NCBI RefSeq assembly: GCF_037414475.1
Contig: NZ_CP147913.1
Coordinates: 1,550,001-1,614,000 of the forward strand
Source: Myxococcus stipitatus
GTDB lineage: Bacteria; Myxococcota; Myxococcia; Myxococcales; Myxococcaceae
Direction: 5' to 3'
Length of the DNA stretch: 64,000 nucleotides
Under the pieces are notes generated by a model. The model was not told the DNA's origin. It saw nothing but the letters and a program-made list of their open reading frames with translations, and did not search any database. A program made the translations under genes and the position numbers. This document shows, piece by piece, positions 34,549 to 42,696 of this stretch (positions are counted from its first letter, which is position 1; each line of letters opens with the position of its first letter).

Positions 34549-35441
34549 GATGGCTTCACTCCAGTCAGCAGAAAGACTCGAAAGGGGCTGGCCCCGTCGC
34601 GGGCGTGCGTCTCACGGGTGAGCGACGCGAAGCCCTGTGCGCCCAGCGCCGCCTCCAGCTGCGCGGGCTCGAACCCAAGGTGCCGGTGGCCCAGCCGTTC
34701 CACCACCCAGCGCTCGTCGTGCGGCATCAACTCCAACAACACCAACCGGCCGCCAGGCTTGAGCAGCCGCCAGGCCTCGGCCATCACGGAGGCAGGGGAC
34801 TCGACGTGATGGAGGCTCTGCGAAATCACCACCAGGTCCATCCGCTCCGACGGCAACGAGAGCCGGTGCAGGTCCTCGCACAGGAAGCTGACGTTGCCGG
34901 CGCGCTCGCTCCCGGCTCGGGCCCGCGCCTGCTCCAGCGCGTCCGCGTTCTGGTCGATGGCCCACACGTGCCGGGCCCACCGCGCGATGGCCACGCTCAA
35001 GACGCCGGTGCCACAACCGAAGTCGGCCACATCCAGCGGCGGCAAGAGCGACGCCAGCGCGCCCGCCCACAGGGACCATGACTGCCCGGGCTCCAGGAGC
35101 CGCTCGTTGAGGGCCTGCCGGTCCGCGCGGGCCCGCAGCAAATCCTTCAACCGCGCCGAGTCCCCCGCCGCGTCCTCCGCCTCCCTCGCCAGCCGGATGA
35201 GCGGCCAGCGGGCGTCATCTCCCTCCAGCGCCAGCGAGTAGTAGCTGAAGCCCGCCTGCCGCTCCTCGCGGATGAGCCCCAGCCCCTTGAGCTTCCCCAG
35301 GTGATGGGACACCGACGACTGGGCCACGCCGACCAGCGACACCAGCTCCGTCACGTTCAGCGGCGCCTCCGACACGAGCCGGAGGATGCGCAACCGCGTC
35401 GGGTCGCCGAGCGCCCGGAAGGATTGGGACAGAGCTTCCAT
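34545..35441 (-). CDS. ArsR-family regulator fused to SAM-type methyltransferase domain (SahR-like)
   Basis: 298 residues. N-terminal winged helix (about 1-80): LGDPTRLRILRLVSE, VGVAQSSVSHHLGKLKGLGL. C-terminal class I methyltransferase fold (about 110-290): LDVADFGCGTGVLSVAIARW, MDLVVISQSLHHVESPASVM, LLKPGGRLVLLELMP. It lacks the Cys pairs of metal-sensing ArsR proteins. The architecture fits SahR-type regulators of the S-adenosylmethionine cycle, which sense S-adenosylhomocysteine. It is translationally coupled to metH, so it likely autoregulates the pair. Alternative: a dual regulator/methyltransferase enzyme. There is no Shine-Dalgarno before the ATG; the message may be leaderless. Confidence 0.85.
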   Translation of the reverse strand: MEALSQSFRALGDPTRLRILRLVSEAPLNVTELVSLVGVAQSSVSHHLGKLKGLGLIREERQAGFSYYSLALEGDDARWPLIRLAREAEDAAGDSARLKDLLRARADRQALNERLLEPGQSWSLWAGALASLLPPLDVADFGCGTGVLSVAIARWARHVWAIDQNADALEQARARAGSERAGNVSFLCEDLHRLSLPSERMDLVVISQSLHHVESPASVMAEAWRLLKPGGRLVLLELMPHDERWVVERLGHRHLGFEPAQLEAALGAQGFASLTRETHARDGASPFRVFLLTGVKPS

Positions 35442-35466
35442 ATCGCCGCATCAACATACGTCGATA
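35441..35466. promoter_or_regulatory. Imperfect dyad at the start codon of the ArsR-type gene: candidate operator
   Basis: The 26 bp TATCGCCGCATCAACATACG + TCGATA read TATCGnCGnATnnnnATnCGnCGATA on both strands (18 of 26 positions symmetric). The dyad abuts the ATG of the regulator in an 84-bp intergenic region shared with the divergent patatin gene. Placement fits autorepression. Confidence 0.5.
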
Positions 35467-35525
35467 CCACCATGGACACCAGCGCACTTTCGACGCACTG
35501 CATGCTTCGAGGCGGACAGTGGTAG

Positions 35526-36413
35526 ATGTGGGACATGGCGCCTCCCTCCCTGCAGCAGCTTCTCGAAGGAAAGCGGTTTGGCCTGGTCCTCTCGGCCGGT
35601 TACTTCGGCTTCTACGGCCATGCAGGCTTTCTCAAGGGGCTGGCGAGCACGGGGCTCAAGCCGCAGGCCTACGCGGGCACGTCCGCCGGGGGCATGGTGG
35701 CGGCGTACGCGGCGACGGGGATGCCGGTGCACGCGATTGAAGAGCTGGTGCTCCGCCAGACGCGGGCCCACTTCTGGGACCCGGACCCCATTGGCGCGGT
35801 GCTCAACGCGGACGCCAGTGGCCACGGCCTGACGGGGCTGCTCAAGGGCGAGCGCTTCCGGCGGCTCCTGGAGGACACGCTCGGCGCGCGGACGTTCGAG
35901 GACCTCCCTCACCCGCTGCTGCTCGTCGGCGCCAACCTCACGCTGGGAAGCCACGACGTCTTCACCACGGGGGAGCTGGCCCCGCGCGTCCATGCCACGT
36001 GCGCCTATCCAGGCCTGTTCCGCGCGGTGCCGCTGGACGGCAACCTGTATTGGGACGGCGGATTGGTGGACAAGGCGCCCGCGCTCTCACTGCATGACAG
36101 CGCCGCGGGGAAGGACCTGGACGCCATCCTCGTGCACTTCCTGCCCAGCAAGACGCGCAAGGTGGTGGGGGGCCCCCTGGCGTACGCACAGGGGCTCGCC
36201 GCGGGCTCGGCCGCGCTGCGCAGGGACCACTTCCGCCTCCAGCTGTCCGTGCTGGAGGGGCGAAACATCCCCGTCTACGTCGTGGTCTCCAACCTGCCGC
36301 CGGTGACGCCCACCACCATGGAGCGAGGCTTCGACGCGCTGGACCAGGCACGGCTCTCCACCGTGGTCTCCCTCTCCCGGCCCCCCGTGCCCTTCGCCCA
36401 GGCGCAGTGGTGA
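35526..36413 (+). CDS. Patatin-like phospholipase
   Basis: 295 residues. Catalytic dyad: nucleophile Ser in YAGTSAGGMVAAY (G-x-S-x-G) and Asp in LYWDGGLVDKAP (D-G-G). The oxyanion loop reads LVLSAGYFGFYGHAGFLKGL, a variant of the usual G-G-G-x-R-G without Arg. Patatins hydrolyse phospholipids or other acyl esters. There is no signal peptide, so it is cytoplasmic or secreted by another route. ATG 35535 (MAPPSLQQLLEG) is an equally good start. It diverges from the metH regulator. Confidence 0.88.
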   Translation: MWDMAPPSLQQLLEGKRFGLVLSAGYFGFYGHAGFLKGLASTGLKPQAYAGTSAGGMVAAYAATGMPVHAIEELVLRQTRAHFWDPDPIGAVLNADASGHGLTGLLKGERFRRLLEDTLGARTFEDLPHPLLLVGANLTLGSHDVFTTGELAPRVHATCAYPGLFRAVPLDGNLYWDGGLVDKAPALSLHDSAAGKDLDAILVHFLPSKTRKVVGGPLAYAQGLAAGSAALRRDHFRLQLSVLEGRNIPVYVVVSNLPPVTPTTMERGFDALDQARLSTVVSLSRPPVPFAQAQW

Positions 36414-36425
36414 GACGGGCCTCGC

Positions 36426-36438
36426 GCGGCGGCGCCGC
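36426..36438. terminator. Hairpin between convergent genes
   Basis: GCGGC-GGC-GCCGC forms a 5-bp all-G/C stem in the 25-bp gap between the patatin stop and the stop of the convergent CoA-binding gene; no T-tract. Confidence 0.4.
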
Positions 36439-36882
36439 TCACTTCGCGCCGTAGCGCCGGTGGTCCACCATCAGGCAGCGGTCCTGCACCACCTGGATGC
36501 CCGCGCGCGCGAGCTTCTCCGCCGCGGCGTCGTTGCGGATGCCGGACTGGAACCACACCGCCTTCGGCTTCTTGGCGATGAGGTCGTCCACGTGCGCGTC
36601 GATGTCCTGCGGCCGGCGGAAGACATCCACCACGTCGACCTCGCCCGGCACGTCCGCCACCCGCCGGAACACGGGCTTGCCCAGGATGTGCGTCACGTCC
36701 GGGTAGTAGACGGGCACCGGCACCACGTCCACGCCCGCTCGGGCCAGATAGTCCGGCACGTAGAAGGCAGCCTGTCCCGACTGCTGCTCGGTCTTCATCC
36801 CCAGCACCGCCACCCGCCGCGCGTTCTTCACCACGCGCGCCACGCCCTCTTCGTCCTTGATGAGGTTCTCTTCCCAGCTCAT
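36439..36882 (-). CDS. CoA-binding (YccU-type) protein
   Basis: 147 residues. CoA_binding_2 Rossmann fold: RRVAVLGMKTEQQSGQAAFY, VPDYLARAGVDVVPVPVYYP, the late VWFQSGIRNDAAAEKLARAG and QDRCLMVDHRR with the conserved Cys in D-R-C-L. Family members bind CoA or dinucleotide; the enzymatic role is unknown. AGGAGG precedes ATG 36882, which overlaps the upstream lipoprotein stop (ATGA). Confidence 0.9.
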   Translation of the reverse strand: MSWEENLIKDEEGVARVVKNARRVAVLGMKTEQQSGQAAFYVPDYLARAGVDVVPVPVYYPDVTHILGKPVFRRVADVPGEVDVVDVFRRPQDIDAHVDDLIAKKPKAVWFQSGIRNDAAAEKLARAGIQVVQDRCLMVDHRRYGAK

Positions 36883-37778
36883 CGCGCCTCCTCCTGGAGT
36901 CCCTGCGCTCGCGACTCCATCGTCAACGTCCACGCGGCCCCATCCACCTGGGCCTTCACCGTGAGCTCCCGGCTCACGGGGACAAAGCGCCCGTAGGCCA
37001 CCACCTGCTCGCCCTGGCACGTCACGCCCGGCGTCAGCTCCGGCCGGCCCGCCGCCACCCATGCATCCGACAGCGCATCTGGGGCCTCCTCCGGCACCGC
37101 GTCCAGGCACCGCAGGCTCAGCACCACCGCGTCACCGTACTCCGTGTCGCGTGTCCCCTGAACCGTGCGCTCCAGCACATACGCCACCTGCGTGTCGCCC
37201 ACCGGCAGCACATCCACCATCCAGGTGCGTTGCCCCTCCGACACATAGCGCTGGAACAGGCCGCCGAACTTGGCCTCCCACTCGCGCCGCGTCCGCGCCT
37301 CCAGCACCTCGGGCTGGAAGAAGCGCTCCAGCGGGCCCGCATCCACTCCCGGAGGCACCGACTGCCGCACGGCCTCTCCCGCCGACTCCGGCGACACCAG
37401 CTTCACGAACGCGCCGTCCGCCGCGAGCTGGACGCGCAACATGAAGCGCTTGAGCACCTCGCCCACCCAGCTCTTCACCTCCACGCCCGCCCGCGTCTGC
37501 CGCGCGTGCGTCACACCCTGCGTCAGCAGCCAGCCTCCAGCGGAGGGTGTGAAGCGCGACTCGGTGGTCAGCTCCACCTCCTCGCGCACCACGGAGCCGC
37601 CCTTCTCCACCACGCGGCTGGCGCGCTGGGACTCGGTGAGCACGCGGTCGACGGGGGGCTGGAAGGACACGCGCACCCGGCGCGACACCTCGGGGATGGG
37701 CACCCGCAACGGGGGCGCCTTCCGACACGCGGACGTCAGCGACAGCACCAGACAGCACCACAGGAGACCAGAACGCAT
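36879..37778 (-). CDS. Putative lipoprotein, unknown
   Basis: 299 residues. Signal MRSGLLWCCLVLSLTSAC with lipobox T-S-A-C (Cys18). The mature protein has a beta-rich first half (VREEVELTTESRFTPSAGGW, GVEVKSWVGEVLKRFMLRVQ) with regularly spaced strands, and a second half with VLPVGDTQVAYVLERTV and ELTVKAQVDGAAWTLTMES. No catalytic motif. Probably outer-membrane attached. Coupled to the CoA-binding gene downstream. Confidence 0.8.
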   Translation of the reverse strand: MRSGLLWCCLVLSLTSACRKAPPLRVPIPEVSRRVRVSFQPPVDRVLTESQRASRVVEKGGSVVREEVELTTESRFTPSAGGWLLTQGVTHARQTRAGVEVKSWVGEVLKRFMLRVQLAADGAFVKLVSPESAGEAVRQSVPPGVDAGPLERFFQPEVLEARTRREWEAKFGGLFQRYVSEGQRTWMVDVLPVGDTQVAYVLERTVQGTRDTEYGDAVVLSLRCLDAVPEEAPDALSDAWVAAGRPELTPGVTCQGEQVVAYGRFVPVSRELTVKAQVDGAAWTLTMESRAQGLQEEAR

Positions 37779-37843
37779 GCGCCCGCGAACGCTGGCAGAA
37801 ACCGCCAGCGCCCGCGAGCGCTTCTTCCACCCACCTTCACACC

Positions 37844-38161
37844 TCAGGGGTGACGCGTGGCCCCCTCGGGGGCGTTCTCCACCAGGTCCCTGCCGATGTT
37901 GCGCCGGTCCCTGCGAGCGCCGTCGTCATCCACCAGCCCACCCCGGGCGAAGCGCCGGGCCGCCTCCGCCAAATCCCGCATCACGTCCTCGCGCGAGGCG
38001 TACTCGGTGCGCGGCAGGCACTTGAGGACGTTGATGATGCTGACGGGGGCCTCGCTGTCCTCGGCGGCCTCGACGAGCTCCTCCCGCGTCGACGGGTAGT
38101 CCACCGAGTCGAGGTGAGGGGTGATGGAGAGCCCGGGGTCTTCCGCGGTTCCGAATGCCAT
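37844..38161 (-). CDS. DUF2795 protein
   Basis: 105 residues. DUF2795 core (about 12-75): LDSVDYPSTREELVEAAEDS, EAPVSIINVLKCLPRTEYAS, REDVMRDLAEAARRFARGGL. A charged, disordered tail follows (DDDGARRDRRNIGRDLVENA). The domain resembles a helical DNA- or RNA-binding unit but its function is unknown. ATG 38161 chosen; the frame stays open far upstream only as antisense of the peptidase gene. Confidence 0.8.
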   Translation of the reverse strand: MAFGTAEDPGLSITPHLDSVDYPSTREELVEAAEDSEAPVSIINVLKCLPRTEYASREDVMRDLAEAARRFARGGLVDDDGARRDRRNIGRDLVENAPEGATRHP

Positions 38162-38353
38162 CTGCGGCTGCCTTTCTGCCCGGCCGTCCCGGCCCGGACG
38201 TGCGTCACTGGGTAGTTGAAACCTGGGGACGATGCCCGCGCCGGACCACCCGGCTGTTCCCCTCCTCTCCCCTGCCCAGGCGGGGGGACAGCCGCCCCGG
38301 CACCTCCCGAGGTAGAGTGCCGCCCGCCGCACCGCCGCCCGGAGCCTCCACCC

Positions 38354-39934
38354 ATGACCGCCGCACCCCTGCTGCTCGTCTGGCTCACGCTCGCCAGCAC
38401 GCCGCCGTCGCCGGCCCCCGCCGCCAGTTCCCGCGATATCTACTCGCTCGAGGACGACGCCTTCGTCTCCCAGGCCCAAAGAGACCTGGCGGAGCTCGAG
38501 CGCAACACCCAGGGCCTGCGCCGCCTCCAGGAAGAGCTCAAGGAGTCGAAGGCGCTCTACGCGCAGAAGCAGAGCGTGCCGTACACGCCGGACCAGAAGC
38601 AGCGGCTGCTCACCACGTGGGCCTCCTTCTTCGACTACTTCCTCTCCACCGAGGTCATCCGTCAGCGCTACTGGGACTTCGTGAAGGTGCCCGCGCTCCT
38701 CCAGCCGAAGAAGCACGCCTGGGGCTTCCTGCTCACCCACGGCGCGCTCACCACGGAGCTGGCTCACGGCCTCACCTACGCGCAGCTCACCAACGGCCGC
38801 AAGCAGTTGGAGGTCCTCCTCGACGAGCCCTCCCCCGACTATGGCCTCCCCCCGCGCGCCTTCGCCCGCTTCAAGGACAAGGTCATCCACGTGGCCACCA
38901 CCACGCAGCTCTACACGGGCGATACGTACAAGGAGCAGTTGAGGCCGCTGCTGGTGAAGGCCGGAGCGCTGGACGCGCCGCGGGTCCCCTGGGTGCTGCA
39001 GGAGATGAAGCTCAACAGCGAAGTCGCCCGCGGACTGCTCATCAAGCGCGGCGCCACGCTCTTCGCCAAGGCCGCGGCGGACGTCACCCAGGACACGGCC
39101 CAGCGCGCCTTCTTCCCCGTCCAGCGCTCCGTGGCCGAGTGGATGGGAGACACCCGCGTGCACCGCTCCGGCAAGCCCCTCATCCGCCGCGAGCAGGTGG
39201 ACGCGCTGATTCAGCGCATGGAGCCCGGCGACGTCATGGTGGCCCGGCAGAACTGGTACCTCTCCAACATCGGGCTGCCGGGCTTCTGGCCCCACGCGGA
39301 GCTCTACGTGGGCACCGCGCCGGAGCTGGCCCGCTACTTCGACGAGGACCTGGGCGTGAAGGCGTGGCTCGCCAGCCTCCCCGGCGCTCCCACCACCTTC
39401 ACGCAGCACCTTGCGCGCGCCTTCCCGGAGAAGTGGTCCGCGTACGGACAGAAGGACCCGCACGGAGACGCCCTGCGCATCATCGAGTCCATCAGCGAGG
39501 GCGTCAGCTTCACCGGCCCCGAGCACGGCATGCGCGTGGACTACCTGGGCGTCATGCGCCCCCGGCTGTCGCGGCTGGACAAGGCCCGCGCCATCCTCCG
39601 CGCGTTCGCCTACCAGGGCCGCCCCTACGACTTCGACTTCGACTTCTTCTCCGACCAGACGCTGGTGTGCACGGAGCTGGTGTGGAAGTCCTACGCGCCC
39701 TCGAAGGAGATGCGCGGACTCAACGTGCCGCTGGTCAACGTCGTGGGCCGGCGCACCCTGCCCGCCAACGAGCTCGTGCGCGTCTTCGACGCGGAGCACG
39801 GACGCGAGGACCGGCAGTTCGACTTCGTCGCCTTCCTGGACGGCCGGGAGGGCGAGGGGCTCGCGAAAGAGGCGGACGAGGCGGCTTTCCGCTACAGCTA
39901 CCGCCGGGCCAAGTGGGACATCGCCCAGGAGTAG
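38354..39934 (+). CDS. Exported YiiX-like permuted papain-fold (C92) peptidase
   Basis: 526 residues. Signal peptide LLLVWLTLASTPPSPAPAAS. A ~280-residue helical N-terminal region (LEDDAFVSQAQRDLAELERN, VIRQRYWDFVKVPALLQP) precedes the circularly permuted NlpC/P60-like domain. There the catalytic His comes first (PGDVMVARQNWYLSNIG ... FWPHAELYVG) and the Cys later (DQTLVCTELVWKSYAP). Such YiiX/DUF830 proteins are thought to hydrolyse peptides or lipid amides. The region between His and Cys is about 140 residues, longer than in YiiX. The small gene at 39941 is 6 bp downstream. Confidence 0.83.
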   Translation: MTAAPLLLVWLTLASTPPSPAPAASSRDIYSLEDDAFVSQAQRDLAELERNTQGLRRLQEELKESKALYAQKQSVPYTPDQKQRLLTTWASFFDYFLSTEVIRQRYWDFVKVPALLQPKKHAWGFLLTHGALTTELAHGLTYAQLTNGRKQLEVLLDEPSPDYGLPPRAFARFKDKVIHVATTTQLYTGDTYKEQLRPLLVKAGALDAPRVPWVLQEMKLNSEVARGLLIKRGATLFAKAAADVTQDTAQRAFFPVQRSVAEWMGDTRVHRSGKPLIRREQVDALIQRMEPGDVMVARQNWYLSNIGLPGFWPHAELYVGTAPELARYFDEDLGVKAWLASLPGAPTTFTQHLARAFPEKWSAYGQKDPHGDALRIIESISEGVSFTGPEHGMRVDYLGVMRPRLSRLDKARAILRAFAYQGRPYDFDFDFFSDQTLVCTELVWKSYAPSKEMRGLNVPLVNVVGRRTLPANELVRVFDAEHGREDRQFDFVAFLDGREGEGLAKEADEAAFRYSYRRAKWDIAQE

Positions 39935-39940
39935 GTACAC

Positions 39941-40216
39941 ATGACGGAAGACGTGGCCCACGAGATGCTGGAGCTGTCCGCCCAGCTCTTCGAGCGCATG
40001 ATTCTGCAGCAGCAGGCCAAGGTGTTGCGCCTGGCCCGGGAAGCCGTCCCCAACCTCACCCCCGAGGAGCTCCGCAACCCCCACGACTTCCCTGAACTCA
40101 AGGAACACCCGACTTTTGAGTACGAAGACGGAATCCTGGCGGGGTTGATTTCAGCCCAGGTGGCGCTGCGCACGGAAATCAAGGGGAGGCTTCCGTATGC
40201 ACCGCCCACCTTCTGA
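39941..40216 (+). CDS. Small helical protein downstream of YiiX-like peptidase
   Basis: 91 residues. CAGGAG lies 10 nt upstream, at the end of the peptidase gene. Sequence: helix MLELSAQLFERMILQQQAKV, then LAREAVPNLTPEELRNPHDF, HPTFEYEDGILAGLISAQVA. It is soluble with no known domain. Tight spacing suggests co-expression with the peptidase, perhaps as partner or inhibitor; this is inference. Confidence 0.75.
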   Translation: MTEDVAHEMLELSAQLFERMILQQQAKVLRLAREAVPNLTPEELRNPHDFPELKEHPTFEYEDGILAGLISAQVALRTEIKGRLPYAPPTF

Positions 40217-40270
40217 CGCTTGGCTGGCTGCCTTTGCCGCCAGGCCCGGCGTGCGTTAGTGGTTGGCGCC

Positions 40271-41125
40271 GTGAGCATCCCCACAGGATTCAGCCCGCCG
40301 CTGGCCCGGGAACGGTTGGTGTCGGCGCTGGCCGCGGAGCCACCCCGCCTGGACCTGGCCGCCCTGGCCATCGCCACCCTCGACCGGCCGGAGCTGGATG
40401 CTCCCGCGTGCCTCCATGTGCTGGATGTCCTGGCCTGCCGGGTGCAAGTCGAGACGGAGCGGCTCAAGGAGAAGGGCGAAGCCCTGGCGCCCCTGCGAGC
40501 GCTGCGTCACGTGCTCTCGGACATCGAGGGCTTCCGTGGCAACGAGGACGACTACCACGCGCCCGACAACAGCTTCCTGGACCAGGTGCTGGAGCGGAAG
40601 CTGGGCCTGCCGATAACGCTGTCGGTGGTCTACCTGGAGGTGGCGCGCCGTGCGGGCATCCCGCTCTACGGAGTGCCGTTTCCCGGACACTTCCTGGTGG
40701 CCCACGACGCGGGGGACCACAAGCTGGTGATGGACCCGTTCCACGACGGAGACATCCTCACGGAGCACGGCTGCGAGGAGCTGCTCAAGCGCGTGGCCCC
40801 GCAGCTCAAGTTCGACCGGGCCATGCTGGCCCCCGCGCCGGTGGAGCTGATTGCGTACCGCATGTTGTCCAACCTCCGGCGCGTGTACCTGGGCCGGGAG
40901 GACCGTGAGCGGGGGCTGGCCGTGGTGGACCTGCTGTTGCTCCTGGCGCCGGACCATCCCGGGGAGCTGCGCACGCGCGCGGCGCTGCTGGCGAACCTGG
41001 GCGCCTACCGCGCGGCGCTGCGCGACGTGGAGCGGTGCCTGGAGCTCTCTCCAGAGGCGCCGGACCGAGACCGGTTGGAGCTGACGGCGCGGGAACTGCG
41101 CGAGCGCGCCTCGCTGCTCAACTAA
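40271..41125 (+). CDS. SirB1-type transglutaminase-like/TPR protein
   Basis: 284 residues starting at GTG (VSIPTGFSPPLARERLV). Transglut_core2 region (about 70-190): GFRGNEDDYHAPDNSFLDQV, LERKLGLPITLSVVYLEVAR, YGVPFPGHFLVAHD, with the Pro-Gly-His and Asn-Ser-Phe-Leu of the family. Cys of the transglutaminase triad is replaced (L-P-I-T-L-S), as in SirB1 proteins, so catalysis is doubtful. A C-terminal TPR pair follows (LLLLLAPDHPGELRTRAALL). GTG 40271 is chosen on family start. Confidence 0.85.
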   Translation: MSIPTGFSPPLARERLVSALAAEPPRLDLAALAIATLDRPELDAPACLHVLDVLACRVQVETERLKEKGEALAPLRALRHVLSDIEGFRGNEDDYHAPDNSFLDQVLERKLGLPITLSVVYLEVARRAGIPLYGVPFPGHFLVAHDAGDHKLVMDPFHDGDILTEHGCEELLKRVAPQLKFDRAMLAPAPVELIAYRMLSNLRRVYLGREDRERGLAVVDLLLLLAPDHPGELRTRAALLANLGAYRAALRDVERCLELSPEAPDRDRLELTARELRERASLLN

Positions 41126-41169
41126 GAAAGACCAAGGCCCCGCGTGGAACAGGGCCCGGAGACTCAGCC

Positions 41170-41733
41170 ATGTCCCAGACAGTGAAGCCCTGGCCTCGAC
41201 TGCGCCAGGGGTTGCAGCACGACTACCGCGTGTTGAAGGTGCGCGAGGACATCTGGGCGGACCCGAGGACGAACCTGGAGCACTCGCGCGTGCGGGTGGA
41301 CTGCGCGGACTGGGTCAACGTCATCGCGGTGACGGCGAAGGATGAGCTGGTCTTCGTGCGGCAGTTCCGCTTCGGCATCGGCGCCAACACGCTGGAGGTG
41401 GTGGGAGGCATGGTGGACCCGGGCGAGGACCCGGCCGCCGCCGCCGCGCGCGAGCTGGAGGAGGAGACGGGCTACGTGCACGGACGCCTGGTGCCGCTGG
41501 GCGCGGTGCATCCCAACCCCGCGGTGCAGGACAACCGCTGCCACACCTTCCTGGCGCTGGACTGCGTGAAGGCCCATGACGGGCGGCTGGACGAAGGCGA
41601 GGACATCGCCGTGGAGCTCTACCCGCGCACGGAGCTGCCCCGGCTCATCCTGGAGGGCCACATCACCCACGCGCTCGTGGTGGTGGCCTTCTTCCTGGAG
41701 CGGCTGCACTCGGAAGGCGGCGCGGCGAAGTAG
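41170..41733 (+). CDS. Nudix hydrolase (ADP-ribose pyrophosphatase-like)
   Basis: 187 residues. Nudix box GGMVDPGEDPAAAAARELEE + ETGY follows GX5EX7REUXEEXGU exactly. N-terminal VREDIWADPRTNLEHSRVRV and VRQFRFGIGANTLEVVGGMV resemble ADP-sugar pyrophosphatases; the later G-x-x-H-x-N-P (LGAVHPNPAVQDNRCHTFLA) agrees. It probably hydrolyses ADP-ribose-type compounds. Substrate not determined. 44 bp after the SirB1-like gene. Confidence 0.92.
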   Translation: MSQTVKPWPRLRQGLQHDYRVLKVREDIWADPRTNLEHSRVRVDCADWVNVIAVTAKDELVFVRQFRFGIGANTLEVVGGMVDPGEDPAAAAARELEEETGYVHGRLVPLGAVHPNPAVQDNRCHTFLALDCVKAHDGRLDEGEDIAVELYPRTELPRLILEGHITHALVVVAFFLERLHSEGGAAK

Positions 41734-41745
41734 CCGGCGCGCAAG

Positions 41746-42012
41746 TCATCGCCGCTCGCAGCCGCAGCCGCACGCGTCGAGGTAGGGCGTCTCTCCGGGC
41801 GCGCAGACGAAGAAGATGTGCGGGCACTCCTTCACATCCCTGGAGATGGAGCGGCGGCCTTCCACCTGGGTGGCACAGCTCGGACGAGGCGCTGTGGCCA
41901 CCGGCGTCCTTCCCCCTGACGCGTCGGACTCGACCGAGGCGACGCTGCAGCCCAGCCCCAGCATGGCGGCCAGAAGCGCCAAGGTGGAACGGGTCGACCT
42001 GTCGTAGAACAC
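41746..42012 (-). CDS. Small Cys-rich lipoprotein
   Basis: 88 residues. GTG 42012, preceded by GGGGGAGGT, gives signal FYDRSTRSTLALLAAMLGLG with lipobox L-G-C. The mature part has CATQVEGRRSISRDVKECPH and ends LDACGCGCERR, a small disulfide- or metal-binding knot. Similar small Cys-rich lipoproteins are common in myxobacteria. Convergent with the Nudix gene. The 198 bp between 42013 and 42210 hold no gene. Confidence 0.7.
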   Translation of the reverse strand: MFYDRSTRSTLALLAAMLGLGCSVASVESDASGGRTPVATAPRPSCATQVEGRRSISRDVKECPHIFFVCAPGETPYLDACGCGCERR

Positions 42013-42210
42013 CCCTGTGACCTCCCCCACGAAGCCCGGCGACCGCCGGGCTCCAGTGGCGAGGCCAATCTGGACGCCTTCCCCGACAAGGGGGAGCCCC
42101 GAAGGGCACGGGTTCAGGAAGGGCCGTGTTGAGGGCCACAATCGCCCCGTCCACGAGACAACACTCGGAAGCCCGCAGGGACTCGTGCTTCGCGAAACCC
42201 CACCCATCCG

Positions 42211-42696
42211 CTATCGCTTCGCGCGCTTCCGGGCCCGCTTCGTGGGGGCTTCAGGGGGCTGCGAGCCCCGCTCCCAGGTGCCGGAGCGTCCGCCGGACTT
42301 GTGCTCGAGCTGGACGGCCTCCATCACCATGCCCCGGTCCACGCTCTTGCACATGTCATAGACGGTGAGGGCCGCCGCGCACGCGGACGTGAGGGCCTCC
42401 ATCTCCACGCCCGTGCGGTCCACGGTGCGCACCGTCGCGCGGATGGACAGCCCCTGGGCCACGGGCTCGAGCGTCACCTCCACCCCCGACAAGGCGATGG
42501 GGTGGCACAGCGGGACGAAGTCCGGCGTGCGCTTGGCGGCCATGATGCCCGCGAGCCTCGCCGCGGCGAGCACGTCCCCCTTCTCCACCTTCCCCGCGAG
42601 GATGCGCTCCCGCGTCGCGGGCAGCATGCGCAACAACGCCGTGGCCACCGCCACGCGCTCCGTCTTCGGCTTCGCGCCGACATCCACCATCTTCAT
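42211..42696 (-). CDS. moaC: Cyclic pyranopterin monophosphate synthase
   Basis: 161 residues. MVDVGAKPKTERVAVATA at the start, GDVLAAARLAGIMAAKRTPD, VPLCHPIALSGVEV (the conserved L-C-H-P), GVEMEALTSACAAALTVYDM and the C-terminal LEHKSGG. MoaC converts the MoaA product to cPMP in molybdenum-cofactor synthesis. A basic tail (KRARKRAKR) is extra. ATG 42696 has AGGAG 7 nt upstream and overlaps the stop of the upstream PLP enzyme gene. moaA is not here. Confidence 0.95.
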   Translation of the reverse strand: MKMVDVGAKPKTERVAVATALLRMLPATRERILAGKVEKGDVLAAARLAGIMAAKRTPDFVPLCHPIALSGVEVTLEPVAQGLSIRATVRTVDRTGVEMEALTSACAAALTVYDMCKSVDRGMVMEAVQLEHKSGGRSGTWERGSQPPEAPTKRARKRAKR

